The notes: a model not told the origin generated them from the letters alone. A stretch of DNA of 64,000 nucleotides from Macrotrachela quadricornifera (GCA_022393335.1 JAJEKB010021263.1:1384104-1448103), one strand, 5' to 3'. Positions 35,684 to 49,000 are shown, counted from the stretch's first letter. Made by a program: numbers and translations.

Positions 35684-38600
35684 ATTTTTCTTCTTTTGAC
35701 AGTGATTTAAATGATGCATTTGATCTTTGTTTTTTTTCAAGTCTTGATAGTTCAATCTTTTGATTAATATAAATCTAAACAAATTATTCTTGAAAAAACG
35801 AAATAATAAATTATATAATTTAATATACTCGATTGGTTATTTCTAATAATTGATCAATTCTATCAGGAAAATTTTCTATTGGATCAAAATATCTTGAACG
35901 CATATGAGAATCTCGTTCTTCATAAATTTCTAATTTATTTGCTTTTTTAAAACCTAAAACAAAAAAAAACTAATCATCGTTAATTTATCTAAATATTCTT
36001 ACCAATCCAACGTAGAAATTTTGTAAACATAAATGAAAATATATCTTGATCTTCAATTATTATTCCACGAGCATGACGAAAACTATCATTAATAATTGAA
36101 AGAAACATACTTAAACATACAAATACAACTAAAATAATAAATATAGCAAAACAAAATGGTCCTAAAAATGTTGAAGCTCCAATTAATTCATGTGTATCAA
36201 ATTTCATTAATGTCATTTCAAATAACATTTGAGTAGTTCCTAATAAACTTGAACAAGATAAAATATTTGAAATAAATAATAAATAAAATAAACAAATAAA
36301 TGATATAAATACAATTGAAAACAATAGTGAAAATGATAAAAGTTCTTTTCCAGCATAATAAAGTGTACGAGTAAATAATGATAAGTGTTGATTAAAACGA
36401 AATAAATGAACAAATCTAATTAAACTAAAAAAACAACAAAAACCAAGTAAAAATGTTAATAAATCATTAACATATGTTGCAAATTGTAAATTAATATAAA
36501 CATATCCATTTGTTTGTTCAAATAATTGACTAATACGATTTGATTCATGATAACGCCATATATAAACTTCAATACTTCCACATGAACAACTTATTATACC
36601 TATTTCAATTAATGACCAAAATTGACAAAAATATTTCAGTTTTAATTTACATAAACGTTGAATTTCAACTATCAAAAAATAAATAATAAAAATCATATAA
36701 ATAATTATACAAATTAATTGTAATAATGATGTAAATGCTAAAACAAAAAATAATCGATATTTTATTTTCATTAAACAAAAATTAAAATTACTATAAAAAT
36801 AAATTGGTTCAAAACGTGCTTGAGGATAAACTCCACCTGTTGATAATACTTCAATAAGAAATGTAACTGAAATAAATAATTGTACATTTGAATTATATAA
36901 TGTTAATTGAATAAAAATAGCTCGAGTATAATTATCAATCCATCCTAATTTATGAAGTTTTGATAAATTATTTCGAAGATCATTTAAACGACCACGAAAT
37001 TCATATATATAACCACCACCACCATATGTTCCATGATTACCCATATAAATATATGTATCTAATTCATTACTTGTAAAATATTTAAATGCTTTTAAAATTG
37101 ATGAACTATATTCTTCTATTGTTTCATTTAACCATCCTGGTTTAAATGACTGTTTTTCTTCATTAAATAAACTATAATCATTGGTACATTTTAAAATAAT
37201 ACGTTGATCAGAACATAAATTTGATTTAATACGTAATTGTCTCATTGTTGTCCAACCAATTAATCGATTAGATTTATCATTAATAAATCCATTTAAATTA
37301 CGAGGAATATCACCATTATACCATTGTTGAGCACGAAGATTTGAAATAAAACTATTTTCTAACTAATTCCAATATTCATTTATTGTTGAAATCTTAAATA
37401 TTAATTTTTTATAAAAATGAAAAATTAAAAAAAAAAATGAAAAATAAAACCTTTGTATAATCATAATTAATTTGTCTTGTATTTAAAAAATATTTTTGTA
37501 AATGTTTAACTTGATAAAAACTTATTTGTTCACGACTTGAATAAGTTATTATAGAAAGTAATATAAAAAAAATTAAATAAATTAAAAATTCTTTAATAAT
37601 TTTCCACATATAAATATGTTTTAAACGTTGTTTACGTGCATAAATTATTTCATTTTGATCAAGACGATTAATAGTTTTTGAAGATTTTATATTAATTAAA
37701 GAATTATCCTTAAAAACATAAAAATTTTTTTTTATTGAAATAAAAAAAAAACGAAACAAACTTCATTTAAATGAAGATAATCTTCATCATAATCTAAATC
37801 AATTTGATTATCATCTATATATTCACTTGCTTCTTTATCATCATTTGGATTTCGACAGAAACAAGCAAAAAATATTGCCAAACATAAAATCTTTAATAAA
37901 AATATTATTAATTAGAAGAAGAAAAAAAAAAAGAATCTAAATCATACTTTAATAGGTTCAGTAATAAGAATTGTTGAAAAAAATCCTGTTAAAATTGATG
38001 CTAACCATTTTTGAGTTTTTAAATCACCAAATTCAATTCCACGAACAATTATAAAAAATATTGAAATAAAAATTATTATAAAAGATAAAATATATGCAAT
38101 AAATAAACACCACTAAGGAAATGTTATTAATAAATAGTTTTTATTATTTACATTCATAGATTTTTCATTACTAAAATAAATTAAATGTAAGAATAAAAAT
38201 TTATTTCAAAATGAAAATTACTTACATTTTTACAGATGATTTTAGTTTATATAATGCTTGCCGTAATGGTGAAATTTGTTGACGGGATTGAATACGACGA
38301 AAGAATTGAACTATTATAAGACTTGGAATAAATGATAGTAATCCAATCATTATACCAATTCCAATCTATATATTCAATAAAAATTAGTTTTAATTTAATG
38401 TCAAATCTCAAACAGAATGATTATGAGAGAAATTTAACAAAAATCTATTTCGATTCATAAATCAATTTATACTTTCATGATAAAGCTTTTCTTTGTATAT
38501 GTACGATAATCATAATGAATAATGGTATTATATCTATATCAGAGATCTGCGGGCTCATGTTTTTTTTGGATTCGAGCCTGTGTTTGGACAGACCCGCAAA

Positions 38601-39068
38601 TCTCTAATCTATGTTCAGATCATAACATGGCATGATTGGTATTAGTTATAATTTATAAAAACTATAGTATTTTATTTGTTTACTATTACTTATGGATCGA
38701 TTTGTTCGACCTAAGTAACGATGATACTTTGTTGTTTTAAACTATGATATCATGTTCTATAAAGAAAAACATACCTGTTGTGGAGCTATATACAAAGGAC
38801 CAATTGATATAGCAGGATTCTCTTTTATACTTGACGATTTTATTTCATTTGATAAATCATAATACATAATATTAAGTAACATTGAGGTGAATAATAAAAC
38901 AAAACAACAAGTACATCGTTGAATACGTGAAAATTTAATTGATGGTGGTCGAGAAAATATTGAAAACCAAAGATGACCATCAGATACATTATGATAAGCT
39001 TTTTTAGATAATACATAAGAAAATTCTTGTTTTTCAATCTCACCAGCTACTGGTAAAATACATTCAAT
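35684..39068 (-). CDS. Polycystin gene: membrane helices, polycystin loop, PKD cation channel, C-terminal tail
   Basis: Exons 39068-38775, 38365-38226, 38170-38152, 38112-37948, 37890-37762, 37708-37451, 37392-36003, 35953-35829 and 35773-35684. The part up to 37451 holds several helices (MLLNIMYYDLS, IGIGIMIGLLSFIPSLIIV) and an acidic loop. The long exon carries the extracellular polycystin domain (AQQWYNGDIPRNLNG, GGYIYEFRGRL) and the channel helices with the pore region (LLGTTQMLFEMTL) and GPFCFAIFIILVVFVCLSMFLSIINDSF. The tail is charged and helical (RLEKKQRSN). A TAG at 37373-37375 interrupts YWN*LENSF near the start of the long exon. Using the AG of that same TAG as acceptor would skip 10 residues and keep frame. 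Confidence 0.88.
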
Positions 39069-39131
39069 CTATTTTGAAATGAAAAAAAAAAATAAATCTT
39101 GATAAAAATTAATGAAAAAATCTTAACTTAC

Positions 39132-40172
39132 AAGTCCATCATCTTTTTCAACTGCAAACCATCGTTGAGATATAAAATGGAATTTTTCCATTGTTTGTAA
39201 ATCTCGAATAATTATATATTTTAAAAACCATGATGCTGATGAATCTTGACCTGAATTATCATGCCATATATGAATATAATTTAATAATCCCAATGATCTA
39301 TAAATATAAGATGTTCTTTTTTTTTCTTATTATTCATTAAGCAAATTTACTTTGGAACAGCCATAATAAAAGCATCAATTCCACCACGTTGAAAAATTTT
39401 TCGATGAGAATCTTCAAATGTTCGAAGTTCGAACACGTGTTTCATTATCCATACCCGATAATACAAAATGAACCTTTAGAAGCAGAAAACAAAAACATAT
39501 TTTATTAAGATATTTTCTTAAACTTCAAAATTTTACTTTTGATTGTGTTCCAGCATTTCTTCTTCGACCAGTAAAAACAATAATTTGATAATAATATTGA
39601 TCAGATTTATGATTATCAGGTAATGGTGTTACACCTAATTTTTCAATATCTTTTTTATCTTGAAAACGTGCATAAATCATTAGAACAATATAAATAACAG
39701 ATACAGATATAATAGTTAAATAAACAGTTTTATTTTTCATAAAATCAGCATTAGCAAAAACATAATTCCAATTAATTGGTTCAGGTAATACAATAAAACC
39801 ACCAGTAAATGTTGTTAAATGAGTTGAAAAACATTCTGTTTCATAATAATTTGTTAATGATCCAACCTTAAATTAAAATATTAAATCTTAATTAATTATA
39901 AAATTTAAAATAAAAATTTACTATTAATCCATCAGATTCCCAATTATTATTCGAATCAAGATAATAACAACCTGATGTATAAATTCTTAATTCATAATTT
40001 GATGTAAAATTAAATCTTTGATTTGTTATTGGTGGATTAATTATTAAAGAATTATTTAAACAATAATTAAATTATTTCTGTTGAATTTAATTCTCTTATA
40101 CCAAATATCAGTGATTGATGATCAGATGTATGTTGATTATCAATGAAATATTTATAAATATAATATTTAAAT
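39132..40172 (-). CDS. Polycystin gene: GAIN/GPS, first membrane helix and PLAT domain
   Basis: Exons 40172-39922, 39866-39537, 39473-39351 and 39297-39132. The first carries a compensated frameshift, so the middle of the exon (DNQHTSDHQSLIFGIRELN) is out of register with both ends. The GPS site is CYYLDSNNNWESDGL plus CFSTHLTTF, where cleavage would fall at His-Leu/Thr. Then comes LPEPINWNYVF, TM1 (VYLTIISVSVIYIVLMIYA) and the PLAT/LH2 domain (YYYQIIVFTGRRRNAGTQSK, GGIDAFIMAVPK, LNYIHIWHDNSG, WFLKYIIIRD). The 7-bp duplication of ttcgaac at 39420-39433 breaks the PLAT frame right after ETRVR. Confidence 0.85.
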
Positions 40173-40217
40173 CTAATATGAGAAAAAAAAATAAATTAAT
40201 GAATAGTATTACTTATA

Positions 40218-40582
40218 TTAGATTAGCAAGAAAGTTTTTGCGTTTTTTTCCCCAAATTTCATAGAACAATTGAAAAAGATTTCAGGATGACTACGCAGTG
40301 TTTAGAAGAGCAACTAGGATGTCCTCATACTGCTGTGAAAACATACCTCGGCGAATCAGGCAAAATGTGACAATATGGAGTTGGGATACGACATGATTTT
40401 TCACCACATAAGCTCCAATACAGAGTTGATTCTTGCATGAAAGTCGACATATGAAAAATTATAGAAGCCCGAATGGATTACACTTTTACATCTACCTTAC
40501 TCTCCTGACTTAACCTCAATAGATTACCATTTGTTTCGTTCATTTTTCGAAAAAAAACGCAAAAACTTTCTTGCCACTCTAA
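40218..40582 (+). mobile_element. 365-bp internally deleted mariner element in a polycystin intron
   Basis: Ends TTAGATTAGCAAGAAAG and CTTTCTTGCCACTCTAA are inverted copies ~35 bp long, flanked by TA at 40216-40217 and 40583-40584. The interior keeps fragments of a mariner transposase on the plus strand: a helix-turn-helix remnant (CLEEQLGCPHTAVKTYL), a middle piece (RHDFSPHKLQYRVDSCMK) and the C-terminal PYSPDL..IDYHLFRS motif. These lie in different frames, with the catalytic part deleted. It is non-autonomous and sits in the opposite orientation to the host gene, just past a donor at 40602. Confidence 0.9.
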
Positions 40583-40602
40583 TATTATAGAATAAATTTT
40601 AC

Positions 40603-43600
40603 TTGAAGGACAAAAAATAGACCATCCATCAATTAAATTAATTGAACTATTCAATTGTGGTGAACTATCAAATTTATAAATAAATAAATAAGCAAGATTT
40701 ATATTTAAAGGATGCATTTCAAAATGAATTGCAATATTAAATGAACTTGTAATATTAATATAATGTAAATAAAAGAATAGATTATGATAAGAAGAATTAA
40801 ATGAAGTAATATTTTGTAAATTCATTGATGGAATTATTAAATTTGGATCTCGAGGAATAATTAATTGAATTGAATTATTAATATTTATTTGAATAGATAT
40901 TTCATTACTATTATAATCAAAAATTGAAAGTGAAATTGTTCTTGAAAGATTTGTATTTAATTGAGATTTTGAATTTCCATATGAAGCAAGTGGTGTTATT
41001 ATTGACTTAAAAGAAATAATTAAATAAATAATTTAAATAGTAAAAAAAGAAAAACAACGAACTCGAAGTGAAATTTTTGAATTATTTGTTAAATTTAAAT
41101 GGAAATTTTCAGAAATACCAATTTGTTTAATAAATTTATTTGAAAGTGTTTTCATTTCAATTGTTTCTATTAACATAAATGTTGATGATGTATTTATTAT
41201 TGAATTTTGTCCAATATTTAAATGAATATATAATGAAGATGTTAATAATGATATTATATTATTATATTGAATCATTATTTTATTTGCTATTTGTTTTTGA
41301 TAATAAATATTTCGATTTTTTTCAATTGTTTCTTGTGAAAAATCATTTCCATCAGAAAATAAATCTAAAAAAAATAAATTAAAGATAAATTATCATTTAA
41401 TCTATTTAAATCATACTTAAATTCGACCATTCAGATTCTAAATCTGTATCATAATCATCAGGTAATGAATTAGAACGAGAGAAATCTAAATCACGTAAAC
41501 TTGTTCTTTGTTGTAACGGTCCATTAATAGCCTAAATATATTATTAATAATTTAATCATTTTTCTCATTTACTATTGAATAAAAATAGTACGTCTATATA
41601 GGTTTAAAACTGTCCACTTATAAGGGAACTATTCGAACTCATCTGAGACACTTGTTATAATAATCTTACTGTCAAAACATTTGTAGCACATTGAATCAGT
41701 TGATTAGATGCTGTTTGAACATCTTCATATGAAATTTTTGTTGCTTTGGAATATAAAGCAAGAGATAATTGATAACATCTATCAGATGCAAGCATCTAAA
41801 ATTATTTTTAATAAAAAAAAAAATTGTTTCTGTTTTGTTTTTTATTTTACTGAAGCTGTTCTTGCTAATTGATTTGTTGCTTGAGTTAGTTGAACTAATG
41901 ATGATGATTGTAATATGATACTATTTGATGTTGTTATAGGAAGATTAGTTATAAATGTCATTAAATAATCTCGAATATATGCTTGAGAATTTAACTCTTT
42001 TTTATATTCATTAAAGGCTGATTCATTGAAAGGTATTGAAGACTAGTCAAAAAAAATGAAATCGAAAGAAAAATTTTTTTTTCACTTGAATTACTTCTTG
42101 AGAATGTTGACTTCCCAATGGTGATATTGAAATACTTGTAGCTGGAATACCATCTAAAAAAAATGCTTTATATAGTTTCTAGTGATATTAATATTTATTT
42201 TTACTTGAAATAGCATATTCTATTGTTTCAGTATTCATTTGATTAATTTTTTGTGAAAGAGAAGTAATTACTTGTCCAATTATATTTTGATTTCCACTTG
42301 AAAGTAATTGAATTATTGGATTATTATTTATATCATTTTTTACATTTTGTAAATCATTAATTAAATTATTAATTTCTTCGGAATTTGATGTTATACTAAT
42401 AGAAGATATGTTAACTTGTGTAATACAATCAAGTTGATCTCGAATATAAATAACAATATTGAGTAATGATGTTTGATTATCTCCAGATGGTAATCGAACT
42501 TGAAAATATGGTACAGATGAAAAAGCATTCATTACTCGTTGAGATCGATCGGTTGTCCAAGCTAAAAATTTCAATAACATAGTCATTATTTTACTATAAG
42601 AATGATCAAAAATTAGGCATGGACGAAGTTAGTCTTTTAATAAAGTCGTTTTAGAGCACACTATCTTTACTACTTTATACATCCTGATTATCTAATAGTG
42701 TTCTATACTTTTGAGATCTTCTCTAAATATAAAAGATGCTTTTCTCTTGATAATCTATTTTTCAATACAAGCATATGTACATACTATATAATGAATAATC
42801 TTTAATTCCATCTTCATCAAACCAATCTGGACATAAAATAGTAAATAAAGTACTTGTTGTACCATTTAGAGGATTAATTGAACATGAACCATTGTATGGT
42901 GGTTGATTAATAACAAAATTTAATGCACTTGAACTCGTTTCAAATATAAATGTATAGACAACTTCAAATTTTCAAAATTTTATTAATGGATTATTAAGAA
43001 ATAATATATTTTCTGCGGTAAAATTACTTATATTTGTACCTTAAATAATGAATAAATATATTTAACCATTAAAAAGGAAATCTTTACCATAAAACCAAAT
43101 ATTTTCATATAAAATCATTTGATTAAATAAAATCCATTGAGTAAAATTTGATGATGAATTTTGTGATCCTTGATAAACATTCCATTTAATATTTTGAATA
43201 TTTATACAAATTCCAACACAAATAGTATATAATGCAACTTGTGTTGTTGGATTAACAAGTTGAAATTCAAGATTTGGAACACACATAGTTGATATAACAC
43301 AGCTAAATTAAAGATTTTATCGGGGCAAATACACTTATCGACTTCCCCTCTTCTATTGATCTAAATCGATTAATAAGTCTCTGAGAAGTTCATTAAGAGT
43401 ATTTTCAAGGGTCTCCAAGTGCCCCAGACCAATACTTTAACGGATAAGGTGTACACGCTCTCCTTGATAGAAACCTCACAAAGAATTTCAATAGCTGAGG
43501 GTGTCACGAAATCTTGATACAATCGTTGAAGGGCACACTAGTAGCTGAGGATGCCACGAAATCTTGATACAATCGCTGAAGGGCACAGCAATAGCTGAGG

Positions 43601-44785
43601 GTGTGATAAAGCTATATTTCAGGGCGTTATCTGTTGTTGTTATGCTTTTCGATGGCTGTGTCAAAATTTTGCCTTTATCCTAAGCTTTTGAAATGCTGTG
43701 TGAGGTTTCTATCAAGGAGAGCGTGTACACCTTATCCGTTAAAGTATTGGTCTGGGGCACTTGGGGACCCTTGAAAATACTCTTAATGAACATCCCAGAG
43801 ACTTATTAATCGATTTAGATCATTAGAAGAGGGGGAGTCGATAAGTGTATTTATCCCGATTTTATCAGATTAGAAAAAAAAAAAAATAAAATACCCAATA
43901 GCAATTAGTTGAGGGCGAGTAATTTCAATTGTAACAAGTACATAACCAGTAGCTTGAATAGAAGAATTTTTTCGATTTTCCATATAAACCATAAATTGAT
44001 ATGTTCGATTTGGTTGAAGTGAACCAGCAAGAATTGTTATTGAAGATTTTGGTGAACTTGTTGAATTTTCATATTTCCATCCTGTTTTATTATTTTTATG
44101 ATAAGGAATATAAAATGAAAATTCTTTCTTACCTGATCGATTTGATAAACATGATGGATTAAAAGGATCATTTCTTGAATCATCAATTGATAGTAATATT
44201 CCTTGTAAATTTGGGAAATTATATAAACCATATATTCGACAATAATATTCATATTTCCATTTCTTAAATAAAAACATCATAATAAAAGAAAATTTTTTAA
44301 AATATTGATATAGATGATAGTTACGGTGGCATCAAATGAATCTTCATCAGGATCAATAGAAAATGCTCCTGGATCAAGGTTAAGATCTTGTTGATTTCCA
44401 CGTGTTATCATTGATGTTCCTAATTGAACAAGATTTGCTGTTATACCTGATGGAGTTATTCGAACATAAACTGAAGATGAAGATTTAAGGTTAGGTGAAT
44501 CAGTAATTGTTACTGTTAATGTTAATTCATAGACACCATAAGCTAAAGTTCTTGATGGAATATATAGTTCACTAAGTGTTGTAAGAATTTCTTCATTTAA
44601 TTGAATTTCAAATGAACAAATAGAAGTACAATTCTTTATAGTCCACTTTGCATTTATTGCAAGTGAATCATTACAATTAAATTGAATTATTGAAATAATA
44701 GAAAAATCTTGACTTCTTCGATATTGTAATGGAAATGATAATGATGATTGCCCTGGAATTAATATAACTGTGGGTGAATAATAAG
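40603..44785 (-). CDS. Polycystin gene: REJ-like extracellular region
   Basis: Exons 44785-44325, 44262-43895, 43302-43088, 43039-42785, 42561-42205, 42153-42095, 42042-41851, 41795-41670, 41531-41417, 41364-41063 and 41005-40603. Phases agree at every junction. Motifs such as LDPGAFSIDPDEDSFDATVT, GSLQPNRTYQFMVYMENRKN, CPDWFDEDGIKDYSLY and PYFQVRLPSGDNQTSLL are those of receptor-for-egg-jelly modules in PKD1-family proteins. An in-frame TGA at 42972-42974 falls where KFEVVYTF should follow a Trp. A ~68-bp GT-AG removal around it would also keep frame but would delete residues that look conserved. Two introns carry transposons (43320-43859 and 40218-40582). Confidence 0.8.
43320..43859. mobile_element. 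540-bp MITE with TTTTA target duplication, in a polycystin intron
   Basis: Ends TCGGGGCAAATACAC and GTGTATTTATCCCGA begin ~160-bp inverted repeats (43320-43480 and ~43700-43859), which pair well through the gtgtacac segment to the tctatcaaggag block. Flanking TTTTA occurs at 43315-43319 and 43860-43864. The centre has two and a half direct copies of a 50-bp unit (tagctgagg...cgaaatcttgatacaatcg...gaagggcac). It makes the host intron ~590 bp, about ten times normal. It codes for nothing; the superfamily is not assigned. Confidence 0.88.
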
Positions 44786-44959
44786 CTAAAATAAAACATG
44801 ATAGATAAATAATTTTTTGTACTATCAAAAGCATTACTTTGATTAGTGATCAATGATTGTGAGGTTGTTATTGATGTTGAATATAGCTCTATTGAAGTAA
44901 ATTCATCTAAAAGTATTGAATACTTTAGTATACTATAAAAAGAACTGTGATTAACATAC

Positions 44960-45646
44960 CTTTTCGATGTTCTGTGATGCTTTTAGTAACAATTGTTTCG
45001 ATAGAACTCATAGTTACAACGATTGTAGTATCAATAATGCTTGTAGTTGAAATTCCAGTAGTTTTTATAGGGTTGACAGTAGAATATACTATAGCATCCG
45101 TAGTATAAGTAGTGATCGGAAATGATGCAGTTTTTATAACACTGACGGTTGAAGCTACACCAGTTTCCAAGATTGTCGTGCTTCGAACTGCAGTAGTTTC
45201 CATGATTGTTGTGCTCGGAGCTCCAGTAGTTCCTATAATTGTTGTGCTTGAAGTTTCTGTAGTTTGCATCATTTTTGTGCTCAGAGCTTCACTAGTCTCT
45301 ACGATTGTGGTACTTGGAGCATCAATGGTTTTTACGATTGTGGTACTTGGGACTTCAGTGGTTTCCATAATCGTTGTGCTCGGAGCTTCACTAGTCTCTA
45401 CGATTGTGGTACTTGGAGCTTCAGTGGTTTTTACGATTGTGGTACTTGAGACTTCAGTGGTTTCCATGATTGTAGTGCTCGGAGCTTCAGTAGTTTCAAT
45501 GATTGTTGTGCTCGAAGCTTCACTAGTATGAATAGCAGTGGTAGGTGAAGCTGTAGTAGTTACCATGGCTGTTGTGGTCGGAACTATTGTAGTTTGAATA
45601 GTGGTTGTGGTAGGAGTAATAGTTGTTTGAATGGTGGTCGATTTTG
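44960..45646 (-). CDS. Polycystin gene: Thr/Ser-rich mucin-like stalk
   Basis: A single phase-1 exon of 229 codons, almost entirely Thr, Ser, Ile, Val, Glu, Ala and Pro. The first ~30 residues are irregular (TPTTTTIQTTI). It then holds about ten copies of an 11-residue repeat of the form ETTEAPSTTIM, followed by a degenerate Thr-rich end. Such a segment is expected to be heavily O-glycosylated and extended, holding the NHL propellers away from the membrane. A small exon (44906-44838) continues it. Confidence 0.85.
45160..45530. repeat. 33-bp coding minisatellite
   Basis: About ten tandem 33-bp units encode the 11-residue stalk repeat (consensus E-T-T-E-A-P-S-T-T-I-V/M). Higher-order alternation of units ending M and V is visible. 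Unit number is likely to vary among alleles. Confidence 0.85.
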
Positions 45647-46012
45647 CTGAAAGAAAAGAATATTTGTGCCTTGATGGATCAAATAAAATAACAAGAAATA
45701 AAATTCTTTCAAGGTTTGTAAAATTTTTTATAATTTCAAACTAAAGTTTATTTTAAATAGAACTTTACAAGTGAAGATGTGAAAAGAGTTGCCGATAAGA
45801 AAAATTTGTCGATAACTTGTTAGTTTAAGAATGAAATCTTTCTAATAAATCAATTAAATAAAATAAATGCTGATTTCACTGTTTTTTACATTACAAAACA
45901 AGACATGATTTGCTTCAGAGATTTGTTTAGAACATAAAAAATTCTCAAATGATGAACGTAGAGTGCATATCAACTATGACTTTAGAATATTTCTTTATAT
46001 AAAATAACTTAC

Positions 46013-49000
46013 TACAATTGTTGTATGCAAGAGTAAATTTTTGAATTCGACTATTATTTCGATCAGTAACATAGATATTTCCATAACTGTCAAAAGCCAT
46101 AGTTTGTGGGAAAGATAATTGATAGGATGCTGAACCACCTCCAGAACAACCAACTAAACATTGAAATCCATAAGATCGTGAACCAACAATACGGTGGTTG
46201 TTACTATCAACAATAAATAGGTATCCGTCAGCATCAAGAACAATTCCACTAGGACAATCAAGTGTAATAGTTCCTGATGCTCCATTTCCTGCTATTGTTA
46301 TTCCACTTAATTGTCCAAATTGAAAAAGTTGAATACGATTATTACCACAATCTGCAATATACAAGTTCTGAGTATTGTCGACATAAATTCCTTGAGGAGA
46401 ATTAAGCATATTTGGTAGTGATCCAGCAGAACCAGTTCCTGCAGCAATTGTAAGTGTTTAACTGGTTATTAAGTAGTATTTTAGTGACTTGATGAAAATC
46501 TTCAAGAGAACAATAAAGATAATTATTAATATCAATAAATAGTCCATAGCAACTTCCATTAACATTCATAACAGTGACAACATTTGATGTATTAAATAGA
46601 AATTTATCAACTCTACCATTGGAATAACCATTATCAATATAAATATCACCATTAATAGATATAAAAAGACTGTATGGACGATTCAAATTGCCAGATATAT
46701 TTGCTATTGGTAAACTACTCCATTGAGGTTGCACTGAAACCATGTTATAAAGTCGACTAGCCATATAAATTGTATTAATCCCATTGATAAAGATTCCATA
46801 AGGTAATGTTCCAATGATAGTACTTGTTGTTAAAGACGAAGCATTTGAGTACCATAATGCATCTGGACAAAATTTTGGTTGATTATAAGAGATACCTAAA
46901 ATGAATTAATTAAATGATAATTTCTATTAGACAATTATTTAAATCTAGTCGAATGATAAAAACTTTTAAGATATAGCATTACATAATTCCATAACAATTT
47001 CTTAACACACCGAGGTCTCGAAAATCTCCTAGAAAAGTTCCAGTAAATTTCTCTTGTATAATTCAAGTGTTTTTTTTAAATTTTATTCCATTGAATTTGA
47101 TTTTACTACAAATGCTAAAAACGACTCGTATGTATAAGAAAGGTGTTTTTTAATCAACTTATCTGGCTTGTCGATTCTCATTTTAAATTCAATCAGAACT
47201 TTATATTTATCGATAATGAATATGAGATGAGAGCTGTTTTTCTTATAGAGATGCCATCAGATTCATTGTTTTTTTAAAATCTTTTAGAATATTATTAACT
47301 TGCTACTCTATTAATTCAACTAAAGAGTTGAAAAGTTTCTCTAATACAGCTTACTGAACTATTTACGTTATATTTTCGCGGGACCTTTTAGAATACGTTA
47401 TATATACAAATACTGATTAAAAATATTATTTTTGTGAATGAAGAAAGGATAAGTTTGAAAATAATTTTTAAATGATTATATACTTACTACATGAATTTGA
47501 TGCTAAAATAAATTTTTGAACTCGATAATTCCAATCATCAACAACAAACATATTTCCATAACTATCAAAACTGATTGTTGTTGGATAATATAATTGGTTT
47601 GATGCTGAACCAGTACCAAAACAACCTATCAAACAACGAAAACCATATGGACCCGATCCAATTATTCTATGATTATAATTATCAACAATAAAAATATATC
47701 CATTACCATCCAATGTAACACCATTTGGACAATCAAGGGTAATAGTTCCTGTTGCACCATTTCCAGCTATTGTTATTGCATTAACTTGTCCAAATGGAAA
47801 CATTTGAATTCTATCATTTCCACAATCTCCAACATACAAATTAAAATTAATATCAACAAATATTCCAGTTGGATAACTAAGCATATTCGCAGTTGATCCT
47901 ATACCACCTGTACCAGCAACAATAGTTGATGTAGTTTCAGTATCATTTAACCATTTCTTGACAACTTGATGAGCATAAGTTGCTGCACAATACAGAGTAT
48001 TACTTATATCAACAAAAATACCGTAACATTCTTCTGGAACCGTCATTGCAGGAATACTTGTATTTAAATTGAATGACCATTTATCGACTCGACTATAACT
48101 GACACCATTATCAACATAAATATCACCAGTAGGAGTAACAAAAATACCATATGGTTCAATGAGACCACCAGATAGTATTTTATCTGGTTTGGTACTTCCT
48201 TCAAACCACACTAAGATCTGACCATATTGTCGATTAGCTACATAAATAGTATTGTTAATGCTGATAAACATTCCGTATGGTTGTATGCCAACTAAACTAC
48301 TATTAGCAAACGTAATGCCATCTGTATACCAAGTTGTAGATGGACAGAATTTTGGTTGATTAGAAGTCAAATCTATAAAAGATAAAAAGTGATCAAAAAT
48401 AATTTTGAAAAGAATTAATGAAATGTTTAAAAATTCTATTCTACTTACCAGAAGAATTACTTTTGATAAAAAAATTTTTGAACTCGAAAATTCCAATCAT
48501 CAGCAACAAACATATTTCCATAATTATCAAAAGTTACAGTTGTTGGATAATAGAATTGATTAGATGCTGAACCAGTAGTACCAGTACAACCTACTAAACA
48601 ACGAAAACCATTAGGACTCGAACCAACAATTCTATGATTAAAACAATCAGCAATAAAGAGATAACCATCAGCATCAAGAGTAACTCCACTAGGACAATCG
48701 AGATTAATAGTTCCTGTTGCACCACTTCCTCCTACTGTTATTCCATTTAATTGTTTGGATGGAAATAATTGTATTCGATCATTACCACAATCTGCAACAT
48801 ATAAATCTAAATTAATATCAACATATATTCCACGAGGATAAAAGAGTGTATTTGTTGATGATACTGAACAATCAGCACCAGCAGCAACAGTCCATAAACT
48901 AGAATTACTATTTAATGATTTTGTAACAACTTGATGAACGGCATTAATTGAACAATAAATATTATTATTAATATCAACAAAAAGACCCCAACAAATATTT

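Noticed and set aside
45112..45531. 139-codon plus-strand frame antisense to the stalk repeat
   Set aside because: It is the complementary reading of the 33-bp minisatellite, whose sense frame fits the flanking exons in phase.
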